Below are positions 47,489 through 57,354 of a stretch of DNA of 64,000 bases, piece after piece. Source of the DNA: Thinopyrum elongatum (lineage: Eukaryota > Streptophyta > Magnoliopsida > Poales > Poaceae). The translations under genes were made by a program, and so were the position numbers. A model generated the notes under the pieces. The model had not been told where the DNA came from and did no database searches. It saw only the letters and a program-made list of their open reading frames with translations. The stretch spans positions 190,238,423 to 190,302,422 of the forward strand of contig CM022298.1 of the NCBI GenBank assembly GCA_011799875.1. Reading direction: 5' to 3'. Numbering within the stretch: the stretch's first letter is position 1; each line of letters opens with the position of its first letter.

Positions 47489-49235
47489 TGTTGGGAAACA
47501 TTGCATGGAAAACAAAAAAAAATATACGCACACGCAAGATCTATCCATGGAGATGCATAGCAATGAGAGTGGGAGAGCATATACATACCCTTGTAGATCG
47601 CTAAGTGGAAGCGTTTATCACGCGGTTGATGTAGTCATACTCTTCGCGATCTGATCACGATCCAACCGATCTAGTGCCGAACGGACGGCACCTCCGAGTT
47701 TAGCACACGTGCGGCTTGATGATGTTTCCTCCTTCTTGATCCAGCAAGCAGGAGAGGAGAAGTAGATGGGATCACAACCAACACAATGGCGTGGTGGTAA
47801 TGGTGGTGGTCGAGCACCGACAGCGCTTCGCTAAGCGTCGCCGGGACGAGGCGGTGGAACTACGGAGTAACGGGAGAGAGAGGGGCGCCAAGGGCTTGGT
47901 GTGTCCTCTTGGGGCGCCCCTCCCCTCTTTATATAGGTGGAGGGGCATGGGAAACATCCCCTCCAAGCCCTAGGGCGCAGCTAAGGGGGAGAGGACTTGG
48001 ACTCCATGTCCAATCCTATTCCTACTAGGACTCCTTCCTTTTTTCCTTCCCTTGCCTTGCCTAGCCACATGGGCTTTTGAGGACTTGGTGCGCCTAGCCC
48101 AATAAGGCTAGGGCGCCTCTCCACAGACCATGCTATCCCTTGGGTCATGGTGAACCGACTTGTGGACTTTCGGACCCCTCCGGAATCCTCCGGAACCTTC
48201 TGGAAGCTTCCCGGTACAATACCGAAAAAACTGCACCTTTTTCCGGAACCTAATATATGACTTCCCATATATAAATCTTTACCTCTCGACCATTCCGAGA
48301 CTCCTCGTGACATCCGGGATCTCATCCGAGACTCCAAACAACATTTGGTTACCACTCATCAAATATCCCAATACTACTCTAGCGTCAACGAACGTTAAGC
48401 GTGCGACCCTACGGGTTCGGGAATTATGTAGTCATGACCGAGACACCTCTCTGGTCAATAACCAATAGTGGGACCTGGATGCCCATATTCATTCCTACAT
48501 ATTCCGCGAAGATCTTTTGTCGGTTGAACCTTTAGGACAACATACGTAATTCCCTTTGTCTGTCGGTATGTTACTTGCCCGAGATTCGATCGTTCGTATC
48601 TCTATACCTAGTTCAATCTCGTTACCGGCAAGTCTCTTTACTCGTTCCAGAATACATCACCTTTGTAACTAACTCCTTAGTCATTTGCTTGCAAGCTTAT
48701 GATGTGTATTACCGAGAGGGCTCAGAGATACCTCTCCGAAACTCAAAGTGACAAATCCTAATCTTGATCTATGCCAACTCAACAAACACCTTCGGAGATA
48801 CCTATAGAGCATCTTTATGATCACCCAGTTACGTTGTGATGTTTGATAGCACACAAGGTATTCCTTCGGTATCCGGGAGTTGCATAATCTCATAGTCGAA
48901 GGAATAAGTATTTGACATGAAGAAAGCAATAGCAATAAACTGAACGATCATTATGCTAAGCTAACGGGTGGGTCTTGTCCATCACATCATTCTCCTAATG
49001 ATGTGATCCCGTTATCAAATGACAACACATGTCCATGGTTAGGAAACCTTAACCATCTTTGATCAATGAGCTAGTCTAGTAGAGGCTTACTAGGGACACA
49101 GTGTTTGTTTATGTATTCACACATGTATTTAAGTTTCCGATCAATACAATTCTAGCATGAATAATAAACCTTTATCATGAATAAGGAAATATAAAATAAC
49201 AACTTTATTATTGCCTCTAGGGCATATTTCCTTCA
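47489..49235 (-). repeat. 5' LTR of the copia derivative
   Basis: 1,747 bp; TATA-type run near 47933 (context CTCTTTATATAGG on plus). Confidence 0.9.
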
Positions 49236-50490
49236 TGGCTGACATCCCGTCAATTCGAAAAACTCCAGCATCTTGAGTTCTACCATTACTATGCAAATAG
49301 CTTTCCACCAAGCGTTGTAGCTGTGCCCTCACCACCAATGTCCATCTCGTGATTTTTCTCCTCTCTCCACACTGCCACCCTGGCCTGGTGTCATCTACCA
49401 GACAATCTGGTACAAATGCTTCGACTCCCACTGCTAAAAAAACTCGTGCTTGTGGTGGTCGATCTGTCGGAGGCCTCACTGCACAACATCATCCACTCCT
49501 TCTGCCCTACCCTGGAGTGCTTGCTGCTTGTTTTTGGAAAAGAAATCTGTATCTTTTGTCTCCAAATAAAGTCGCCTCACCTTGTAAGCATTGGAATTTG
49601 CTTTAAAGGAGAGAAGCACATCATCAAAGACGTACCTTCACTCCAAAGGCTGCTCCTTGATTATCATTATGCACCTTCGCAAATAACTGTGGCCTCTGTG
49701 CCTAAACTGGAGACCTTGGGTGTAATTCCTGATCCGTTTGAAGGTTACAAGATGGTGGTTGGCTCCACACTTATTCAAGTACTGTATATTATCATCAACA
49801 CTTTTGTAATTATAAGCTACATTTTTCATTTGTGTGCGTAAGTTTTATATCATCAACACTTTTGTAATCATAAGCTGCATTTTTCATTTGTGCGCATAAG
49901 TTTTATATAATCTTGGAGTATGCTTTTGGTACTAATATTATGTTCTATGCTCAATGAAGAGTTTGTCCATGGGTACCCTATCAATGGTGCTAGATTCTGT
50001 CAAGGCCTTACATATCAGTATGTGGTGCTTTGATCTGAACATGATTATCGGATTGCTGCGATGCTTTCCATGTCTAGAGAATTTGTATATAGAGGTGATG
50101 ATATCAAGCACATTGATATACTTTACTAGAACTAACCGTTTAGCTATACTATTTTTTTTAGACATTAACTGTTTTCAGTCTTCATGTCTATTTAGGCTAA
50201 AGGACATGAACAAAAAGGTATAACCAATCAGTGGCATAAGAAGCACCGGGATTTTCTTAGTTCTCATGACATTCATTTGAGGACAATAACGTTGGAAGGA
50301 TATGCATCCAACCATGTAAACATTAGCTTTGTCACATTCTTCCTGTTGAATGCGAGAGTACTATTGTCCATGAGGATTAAGTTTTTTAACAAAAATTTTC
50401 TCATGGATGGACACGTTGAACAACATAAAAAGAAGTTTTAGGTGGACAAAAGGGCTTCTGAACATGCTCGGCTTCTATTTACAACAACTT

Positions 50491-50929
50491 GTCTTCATGT
50501 ACTAGTAGATTTCTGGCTCAGGGTCTTGATTTTATGGATCACACCGATCCATTTGATTGTGACTGCTGAAAACTTTGGTTGAGTTAGTTGTTATTGTCCT
50601 GTTCAATCTGGATTTTGTGTAAACCTGATGAACAATTAATCATCGTGCTTTTGTACCTTCTGTAAGCTGGGGTTAGATATTGCTGCCCTTTTCAACTCGG
50701 CTTTGACCCATATTTTATTTCATACAAACCGGAGCTTCTATCAAGAAGCCTCATGGTTCCGAGAGGGAACTTGGTCACATGATCTGTGTGCAAAACAACA
50801 TACGCTGTTTCTTCCCGCCTTGATTTATTTTACAGAGGCAACATGCAACTGTGCTAAACATATGAAATTATTCAGGGTTCGTTTCGCCTTTTTATACATT
50901 GATTTTCCTAGGCATTATTAACAAATAGC
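50491..50929 (+). other. 3' flank of F-box gene 1
   Basis: AT-rich, no credible frame; likely 3' UTR and downstream DNA of the pseudogene. Confidence 0.5.
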
Positions 50930-51010
50930 CACCACGTTATTATCGCAAACGGTCGTATTAGTCCAACCGTGGGCGTTCAACTAACCATTTACTACCGCGT
51001 GCAGCTATTT
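50930..51010. repeat. CACTA-like subterminal block upstream of F-box gene 2
   Basis: ATCGCAAACGG (50942-50952) and AACCGTGGGCGTT (50965-50977), the same pair and spacing as at 43285/43308. Confidence 0.6.
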
Positions 51011-51163
51011 GATTAGACGGGACGACTATGAGCAGTCCGCCGCGAGCGCTGCAATTTATTGTTGGTTTTGGACTTTTGTTTCGTCCGCCTCGGGAAGGTA
51101 TGTAGAACAATCCTTCGTTCTCATCTACAAGCACAGCCGCCGAGGATCGTTGCCTGCTGTGAG

Positions 51164-52923
51164 ATGGAGGACGAGCCGACAAACAAGCGGGGGCGGGTCG
51201 AGCCAGAACCGCCAGAGCCTCCAGCAAACATGGACTTCAACAGCAGCCTCCCCGACGAGATGTTGGTAACCATCATATCCCACCTCCCCATCAAATATGG
51301 CGGGCGGACCACTGCCCTCTCGTGATGGTGGTGCCCCCTCTGGCACTTACCCTCCTGGAACTCATCGTCGACCATGAGCTCTGCAGTGGGGAGCAGCAAC
51401 GCCTGGACGCATTGTCCCACGTCCTCGCCATGCACCCTGGGCCGTTCAGACACCTTGCTATCGGCAGGTTCAGTTCCCATTGCAAGGCCGAACCCGGGTT
51501 TCACTACTGGTTCCTATCCCCAGCCCTAGATTGGCTAGATGAGCTCAACTTTATAGCTGGGCATCCGCGCTCGCTGCTACCGTCCGCGCTCCGCCTCGCG
51601 CCCACGCTGTGCTGCACTACATTCAGGCAGTGTATTTCCCCCGGATTGATGCCGCGCGCGCTCTTCATCTCCCTAAACTTAAGCACCTCGAGCTCATTGC
51701 CATCCGCATCTCGAAGAAGGATTTGGAACGCCTGCTCATCGGCTGTACAACGCTCGAGTACCTTCGTCTTCATGCAATGGATGGGTTCAGTAGCCTCCAC
51801 ATCACCTCGACGAATGTCCGTGCGATTTATGTGCATTGCTGGCACCGCCCAAGGCTGTCAGTTGAGGTGTTTCACGATATGGTCATTGAGAATGCGCCTT
51901 TCCTCGAGAGATTGTATGTACTTGATAAATTAGGTCCAGGAAGAATCAGGGTCATTCACGCACCGAAATTGACAGTGTTGGGCTATTTGTGTGCTGAATT
52001 CAACGAACTTGTTACTGGATCATTATCCGTTCAGGTACAACAGTCTTCTTCTTCTCCTTCTTATATATTATTAGACAACACATTTTATCTAATTGTTGTT
52101 GATCTATATGTTCGCATGTCATCTAGAAAATGATTCCCACAAGCTTGACCCGGCCTGTGTGCACAGTGAAGATCTTGGCACTACAATCTATCGGCCCCGA
52201 TCTGGATAAAGTTGTTAGATTCCTTAGATGCTTTCCTTGCATGAAGAAGCTATACATCGAGGTAATGCTCCTTTCCTGTTAATTGTTAACCACAACGGAG
52301 CTCAATTTTTTGTTACTTTTACCCATGATTACAATGACAAATGTAGAATGATTTCTAAAGTAAATTTGGAGGATTTCAATACATATATTTTTTGAGATGC
52401 TAGTGTTGTACGCGTTTTATTCCTTCTCCCGACATGCTTTCGTGATAAAAGTTTATCATGAAAGATTAAAGGTGGCAATTCACTCTTTTTGTGTATTTTA
52501 GAAATCTTACAAATCAAAGAGGCCCGAAGTGTTCAAATCTGCAGCTAGGCACTAATATGTTGTCTTCGTTTGCAGATACTAGTAGGCCCGAAAGTAGAAA
52601 ATGTTGGGGAATATAACAATCCCTTTGAATGCCTTGATCTTCGTCTCACAGAAATTACTTTTAACGACTACTGAGGCACCACACCAGAAATTAAATTCGC
52701 CAGGTTCTTTGTTGAGGAAGCAAGGTTGCTCAAGGTAATGAGGTTTGCCCTATATTTACTATGCAGAAGTGAATGGATTGCTAAAGAGCACATGCATCTA
52801 TAGCTGAATGGAAAAGGCTCTGCAGAAGCTGAATTTCAGTGTGTAACTTCATATGACAGATTATTCAGAAGTCACTGTATCAAGCCGCTATATGACTTCT
52901 CGGTGGCTGATCCTTTCGCATAA
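51164..52923 (+). pseudogene. F-box/LRR/FBD gene 2, multiply broken
   Basis: Exon 1 from ATG 51164: MEDEPTNKRGRVEPEPPEPP, then LPDEMLVTIISHLPIKYGGR (F-box), stop TGA at 51323. A frame change near 51340 leads to LELIVDHELCSGEQQRLDAL and FSSHCKAEPGFHYWFLSPAL. A second frame change near 51630 leads to LPKLKHLELIAIRISKKDLE and LHITSTNVRAIYVHCWHRPR up to GSLSVQ, donor GT at 52035. Exon 2 (52127-52261): MIPTSLTRPVCTVKILAL ... LRCFPCMKKLYIE. Exon 3 (52576-52923): PFECLDLRLTEITFNDY, TGA at 52672, KFARFFVEEARLLKVMRF (FBD), TAG at 52801, final TAA. Same exon plan as gene 1 (LRCFPC-LYIE at the exon 2 end in both), so they are paralogues. Confidence 0.85.
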
Positions 52924-53340
52924 ATAATGCATGAAAGAGATTCAGAAGAAGATGAATTTTATGTGTCTGAATAGTTTGAACCTTGTAATCTTTGAATTTG
53001 GGCCTTGTAATGCTGGAATTTGAACCTTGCAATATTTATGCTATTTGTTATATAACCTAATTGGATGTTTAATTTGGTTTTCAATCATGTCCGATTATAA
53101 GTATATATATGTTGTTCCTCTGTACATAGTGCATAGATGTTGTGCAGACAGAGCATATCACATCGCACACGGACCAGACTAGGGAACCCGTCGGTGATGA
53201 ATTCATCAATCGCAAACGGTTGTATACCAGCAAGCGTTTGCCCACAAAACACACGGCTTATTCCATCACAAACAGCCTGGATGGATCAATTGTATGCCAC
53301 GTATCGCACACACAACTCTAATCTGATTCGTGCTTGATGT
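52924..53340. repeat. Shared 3' tract and subterminal repeats after F-box gene 2
   Basis: GATGTTTAATTTGGTT (53064-53079), TATAAGTATATATATG and TTGTTC are followed by ATCGCACACGG, ATCGCAAACGG and ATCGCACACACAA words. The same tract and order follow the exonuclease-like gene (54764 onward). From about 53137 the block also serves as the left side of the exonuclease-carrying unit. Confidence 0.6.
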
Positions 53341-53912
53341 CCCTGCCATCGCTCGCACAGTTCGTCTTATTTGCCACGTATCATTGTGCCGGCCTCTGCT
53401 CGCGTCCCTCGGTGCGCTCTGCTCGCCATTAGGTGCTGCAGCGTGGTGTGCTCGTAGTTAGGCACCGCGGCGCACTCTGCTCACGTTCGTCGGCGTGCTC
53501 TGCTCACGTACCTCCACGTGCTTGGCTTGTGGACAGCTTTTCCTTGCTTGTTCAACTGCTATATGCATATATATGGTTGCTCGTCGTTGAGGTGACCGTG
53601 GAGCGCTCTGCTCGCGTCCCTGCGCACGTGCTCTGCCAGCGGTTGGGGCCTGCGCACGATCAAGTTGGGGGCCCATATGCATGCGGTTGTGTCGCGTGCG
53701 TCGCCACAATGCAGTTATGTGCGGCACGATGGAGTTACGCGCAACAAATTAGAACTGCCATCCAGGCGTGCGGATATTCCAGGCCGTCCGGCTTCCCCAT
53801 TAATTCCCGCGGCCATTATAACCTTAGTCTCTTCAACCTTTCGATCTCGCCACACAACACAACCCGCACACCCACGACGACACATACAGAGAGGATATCT
53901 AGCGGCGCTCCA

Positions 53913-54592
53913 ATGGAGTTCGGCGAGCATAAAGTGGATGCCCACGCGAGGGAGACGGATCTCTCGGTGGTGTACACCATCAACCTGACCCTGGTGGAGG
54001 ACTACATCGACACCGTGGAGCAGTTGCTTGCTCGAGACAAGTACAAGGTGGTCAGCATCGACCTCCAGTACACCGGCGGTCATCCCGGCAAAGGTTAGAA
54101 GGTTGCTGTTACCCAGTTGTGCGTGCGCATGTCCTCATCTACTACTACTGCATGGCCACAGAGCCTTGTGACCGTTTTGCCAGGTTTGTCAACAGCACCG
54201 ACTACAAGTTCGCTACGGTGGAAACCTCCAACAATGTAAAAGTGCTCATGGTTATGGGCTTGGCCTGCAAGAACCTTGTCAAAATTCGTGACCACTATAG
54301 GGTCTGGGGCAGCATGAAGAAGGACTCCCTGGTTGAACTCGCCTCGGCCATCATCGACCCCTACTACGAAAAGATGAAGCAGGATGCCAACAGAACAAGT
54401 CCCGTATCCTGGCACGGGGCCTGGATGCGGCAACTGGATGAACCTCACCTCAGGTTCGCGGCCAAGAGCGTGTACACATGCTATGAGATGCACAGGCGGA
54501 TCTTTGACATGAGGAAGTGCCTCGTTCCTAAAATCGACGAGGCTGGATCGAGCCACAAGCAGAGCAGTAGTGGCAAGCGTCACAAGAAGTAG
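53913..54592 (+). pseudogene. 3'-5' exonuclease-like (RNase H fold) gene, broken
   Basis: ATG 53913: MEFGEHKVDAHARETDLSVV ... VEQLLARDKYKVVSIDLQYT, in-frame TAG at 54096, VAVTQLCV, then a 1-base frame change near 54130 to HVLIYYYCMATEPCDRFARF, VMGLACKNLVKIRDHYRVWG, MRQLDEPHLRFAAKSVYTCY and a basic tail ending GKRHKK at TAG 54590. The layout follows the Werner-type DEDDy exonuclease domain: exo I DLQ in place of DxE; exo II GLACKNL without the Asp; exo III AAKSVYTCY in place of the (N/K)DxxxxY pattern. The metal-binding acids appear missing, so even intact relatives may not be nucleases. A 65-bp tandem duplication (AGTTTACTTTGGTGTGTG...) follows at 54642 and 54707. Confidence 0.65.
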
Positions 54593-54889
54593 ATGATGAT
54601 CAGATGATCATTTATCCTAGTTAATTATGCATGTAATATATAGTTTACTTTGGTGTGTGGAAATGTCATGTGTGTAGTAGCCACCTATGTAATTATGCAT
54701 GTAATAGTTTACTTTGGTGTGTGCAATTAAATGTCATGTGTGTAGTAGCCACCTATGTAATTCGATGTTTAATTTGGTTATGCAAGCATGTCCTTATAAG
54801 TGTGTATATATATATATGTTGTTGTTCTATATGCAATCCCATCGCACAACACACACGTCTTATTAGCAGCAATCGTCTGTGTTATTATC

Positions 54890-55275
54890 GGTCTTTGCAC
54901 ACATTTCTGATTACAGACCTGTTTGCCACGTTTCACACACATCTTGTTAAATTAAACCGTTTCTGTTCTCTTGGCTCAAAACAAACAGTTCATCCAAGTG
55001 GACTGTTTGCCCTCTATAGCACACACCTTGATCTGGCTAACCATTTCTTTTGTTCCGCCTAATCACAAACAGTTCGTCCGAGTGAACTGTATGCCGTCAA
55101 TCGCACACACCTTGATCTGGCTGACTGTTACTGTTGTGTTGCCTAATCACAAACAGTTAATCCGAGTGAACTATATGCCGTATATCGCACACACTTTTAT
55201 TTGGCTGCCCATTTCTGTCGTTCTGCCTCATCGCAAACAGTTCATTGGACTGAACCGTATGCCCCTCATGGCACA
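54890..55275. repeat. Four ~84-bp subterminal tandem repeats
   Basis: Unit: CACAAACAGTT, GTCCGAGTGAACTGTATGCC, ATCGCACACACCTTGATCTG, GTT-TTGCCTAAT. Anchors near 54977, 55061, 55145 and 55229 give an 84-bp period. Confidence 0.8.
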
Positions 55276-55366
55276 TGTAAGTAAAATCTGAACCATGTTT
55301 GTTGTATCCGCCATCGCAAATGTTTTGCATCTTTTTTGACGTTTTTTACATCACCATTTGCGATTA

Positions 55367-56104
55367 ATGCATCGCACACAGTTTCGTCGAAGGGTCTCTG
55401 ATCGTAGTGTCAGATTAGGAGCATCCTGCAGTAGTGTGGAGCCACCAAGGCCAGCGAGGGGGCGGGGCCGCCCTCGTACAAATGCCGCCACGCCCGGGGT
55501 GGCTCCTCGGGGACGCGGGCGCCCCCCGCTCACATCCTACACCGGCTCCGGCAGCCGCGGGAACCACTCCGCCCGCGGGCGCGGGCATGGGGGACGAGGT
55601 GGCCGCGGCCTGAGTGGGCGGAACGGTGCCACCTGGCCGCCCCAGGCGTGGAGCCACTCCTCCGACGTGGCCCGCGAGTTCATTGTGAGCATGCACCATG
55701 ATCCCTGCACCTGGCTCCAGCTCCTCGAAGCCTTCACGAGGGAGATAGCAGAGCGCGCGCCTCTGGGCCTGTGGCTGCAGCCGGACGACTGCTGCAACGG
55801 CCCTTCCTGGGTGGTGACCGACCTCACCCCCTCTGCCTTCATGTTCCTGAGGCGGGGGTGGAAGTCGTTCGCCCTCGCCCGCAGCTTGAAGGAGGGGCAC
55901 ATCCTCCTCTTCAAGTATGACGGGGCCGCCGCACTCTTCATGAAGATTTTCGGGGTTGCCGGCTACCGCCTGAAGTGCTGCATGGAGAGCGACGATAGCG
56001 ACTTCGCCGCCGGCGATGACGACGGTGACACGTCCCCCTCCGATGGAAGCGGGAGTAGTGGAGGCTCCTCCAGTGTCAAGGGCGAGGTAGAGGACTCCGA
56101 CTAG
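55367..56104 (+). CDS. B3-domain protein with AT-hook-like basic N-terminus
   Basis: Open frame of about 245 codons from ATG 55367 to TAG 56102-56104. The first 14 codons are CACTA terminal sequence, so the true start may be lost. Then RPARGRGRPRTNAAT and APRGRGRPP (AT-hook-like GRP cores) and a Gly/Arg-rich stretch. A B3-like domain follows: WLQLLEAFTREIAERAPLGL, GPSWVVTDLTPSAFMFLRRG, WKSFALARSLKEGHILLFKY and LFMKIFGVAGYRLKCC. The tail is acidic and Ser-rich (DFAAGDDDGDTSPSDGSGSS). The B3 landmarks (FTREIA, GW-SF, L-EGH-LLF-Y) fit plant DNA-binding B3/REM proteins of the nucleus. High GC differs from the AT-rich neighbours. No stop or frameshift inside. Confidence 0.65.
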   Translation: MHRTQFRRRVSDRSVRLGASCSSVEPPRPARGRGRPRTNAATPGVAPRGRGRPPLTSYTGSGSRGNHSARGRGHGGRGGRGLSGRNGATWPPQAWSHSSDVAREFIVSMHHDPCTWLQLLEAFTREIAERAPLGLWLQPDDCCNGPSWVVTDLTPSAFMFLRRGWKSFALARSLKEGHILLFKYDGAAALFMKIFGVAGYRLKCCMESDDSDFAAGDDDGDTSPSDGSGSSGGSSSVKGEVEDSD

Positions 56105-56233
56105 GGCGCGGGCGATGCCCAAGCCAGCGCCTTGGGGGCGGCGGCCACTGGCCAAAACTTTCTTTTGTTTTCTTCTTCTTCCTCCATTGAAATGGCATGG
56201 GCCCCGTGGGGGCGTGTAAGGAACCATGGCGCT
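56105..56233 (+). other. 3' flank of the B3 frame
   Basis: Short GC-rich stretch cut off by the gypsy LTR that begins at 56234. Confidence 0.4.
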
Positions 56234-56816
56234 TGTCGTGGGAACGGATCTGATAGTAGAGATGGGGGGTACGTAGGAGGAGGCAGTGCCCAGCTACGAC
56301 GAGGTTGTACACTCGAACTTTACGAGTTCAGGCCCCTCTCGGAGGAGGTAACAGCCCTACGTCTTGGTGCCGCGGAGGATTGTTGATTGGAGTGTTTGAG
56401 TTACAGGGGTGCGAACCCTTATGCCAGAGGGGAGGGGTGGCTTATATAGAGTGCGCCGACCCCTCGCAGTCCTGAGTTACGCAAGGGTTCAATGAGAGAG
56501 TAATGCTACGAACGTTACTGGTAACGCCTGTATTTAATGACCTTTAAGGTGTCAGAGTGAACGCCTGACCATTGCTATCCAGAGGTGACCCTAGGTCTTC
56601 TGTCCTTTGAGTGGATTCTTGTATTCCAAGTGAATGGTGACGGTCGAGTGGAACCGGGGTATCCGAGTGGATCTTCTGCCGAGTGGATTGCACTCTGAGG
56701 TGATTCCAATCGGTATCTTCTTTCTTTCTTCATAGGTCTTGGCCTTTGGTGTAGTGTCCTTAGGTAGGGCATATAGGTCAGGCCCACGACCCTACCCTAG
56801 GTACATGTCATCGTCA
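56234..56816 (+). repeat. 5' LTR, 583 bp
   Basis: TGTCGTGGGAACGGATCTGA...TGTCATCGTCA. TATATAG at 56444-56450 (context GGCTTATATAGAGTGCGCC) is a TATA candidate. A truncated copy is at 58651. The right end is inferred from the TG...CA rule and from CCCCCGAA following it. Confidence 0.7.
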
Positions 56817-57230
56817 TTAGCCCCCGAATGGATTGAGGACCGAGTGAAGAAGGATTGAAGTTGACTTCGACCCGACTCAATGTCTCGGAGACACTTCCTT
56901 GGGGGTCAGAAAGCATGCTAGTAGTTCAACCCTTAGTCAGTCGCCTTAATTGATTCTTGGTTCTTGAACTTCTGAGTGAAATATGTAACATAGCATCGAT
57001 CAGATTGGATTTGGATATCCTCGGCACGATCGACTAATTTGCTGGCCCGGATTTTGCGGGATTTAAAATTTGGAGAAGCGCGCGGGCCGGACGCAGCGCG
57101 GTAAGCGGGGCAAGTGGGAAGGGACTCCTTGATCTTTGTTCCACCTTTTTCGCCATGTATCGGGCTGGCGTCAGTTGCGGGATGCGCTGGGATCGCACGG
57201 GCCCACAGGTCAGTCACATGGTCACGCGGG

Positions 57231-57237
57231 TATAAAA
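57231..57237 (+). promoter_or_regulatory. TATA-like box 124 bp before the gag ATG
   Basis: TATAAAA in the context GCGGGTATAAAAGTCGATGC, in the leader downstream of the LTR. Confidence 0.4.
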
Positions 57238-57354
57238 GTCGATGCAGCCGATGTGTGCAATAGTGTCCACCATTTTCCCCCTTTCTTCTCCGCCTATCTG
57301 CCTCACTTCCTTCAGCGCAGCGCCGCCGCGCTTGCCGCGTCGACCACCGTGGAG

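Larger units (their letters stand above)
44668..49235 (-). mobile_element. BARE1/Angela-type copia, internal-deletion derivative, TSD tggct
   Basis: Reversed. LTRs 47489-49235 (5') and 44668-46415 (3'), 1,747 and 1,748 bp, each TGAAGGAAATATGCC...TTTCCCAACA on the minus strand. Identical flanks tggct (44663-44667, 49236-49240) mark the insertion. The 1.07-kb interior keeps the polypurine tract (46416-46430), a gag-RNase H fusion remnant and a primer-site remnant (GTGGCATT at 47481-47488), but no protease, integrase or RT. The LTRs differ by scattered substitutions, so the insertion is not recent. Confidence 0.93.
44330..50490 (+). pseudogene. F-box/LRR/FBD gene 1, split by a copia element
   Basis: Exon 1a (44330-44667) encodes SISDLPDAILGEIIFLLPTK ... 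QVLASRWHTLWRAAPLNLD, a typical plant F-box, then leucine-rich sequence. The reversed copia element 44668-49235 enters between two bases of a Leu codon. Exon 1b (49236-49778) resumes in the same frame: SRQFEKLQHLEFY, an in-frame TGA at 49350-49352 (probably from CGA), then LPLLKKLVLVVVDLSEASLH and VPSLQRLLLDYHYAP. Exon 2 (about 49954-50094): LRCFPCLENLYIE. Exon 3 (about 50203-50490) is FBD-like: WHKKHRDFLSSHDIHLRTIT ... DKRASEHARLLF, with a TAG inside. No in-frame ATG lies before the F-box (TAG at 44324), so the start is lost too. Intact relatives would be SCF ubiquitin-ligase substrate receptors. Confidence 0.85.
53137..55409 (+). mobile_element. CACTA-like element carrying an exonuclease-like gene
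   Basis: Left subterminal words (ATCGCACACGG, ATCGCAAACGG), a cargo gene, then four ~84-bp subterminal repeats and a right end reading TCTGATCGTAGTG (55397-55409), which is CACTAC... reversed. The left CACTA terminus is not visible. 53345-53900 holds loosely repeated GTGCTCTGCTC phrases, possibly the cargo's promoter region. The cargo is not a transposase, so the element is non-autonomous. Confidence 0.55.

Noticed and set aside
53715..54583. Minus-strand frames of 122 and 162 codons
   Set aside because: Antisense to the exonuclease-like pseudogene; the plus-strand protein has family-like sequence blocks and the minus-strand frames do not.
54655..55291. Frames of 135 and 106 codons with repeating residues
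   Set aside because: Translation of the 84-bp CACTA subterminal repeats (84 is a multiple of 3, which keeps the frame open); no gene features.
55415..56227. 270-codon minus-strand frame
   Set aside because: Antisense shadow of the GC-rich B3-domain frame; no recognisable motif, while the plus strand shows B3 landmarks.
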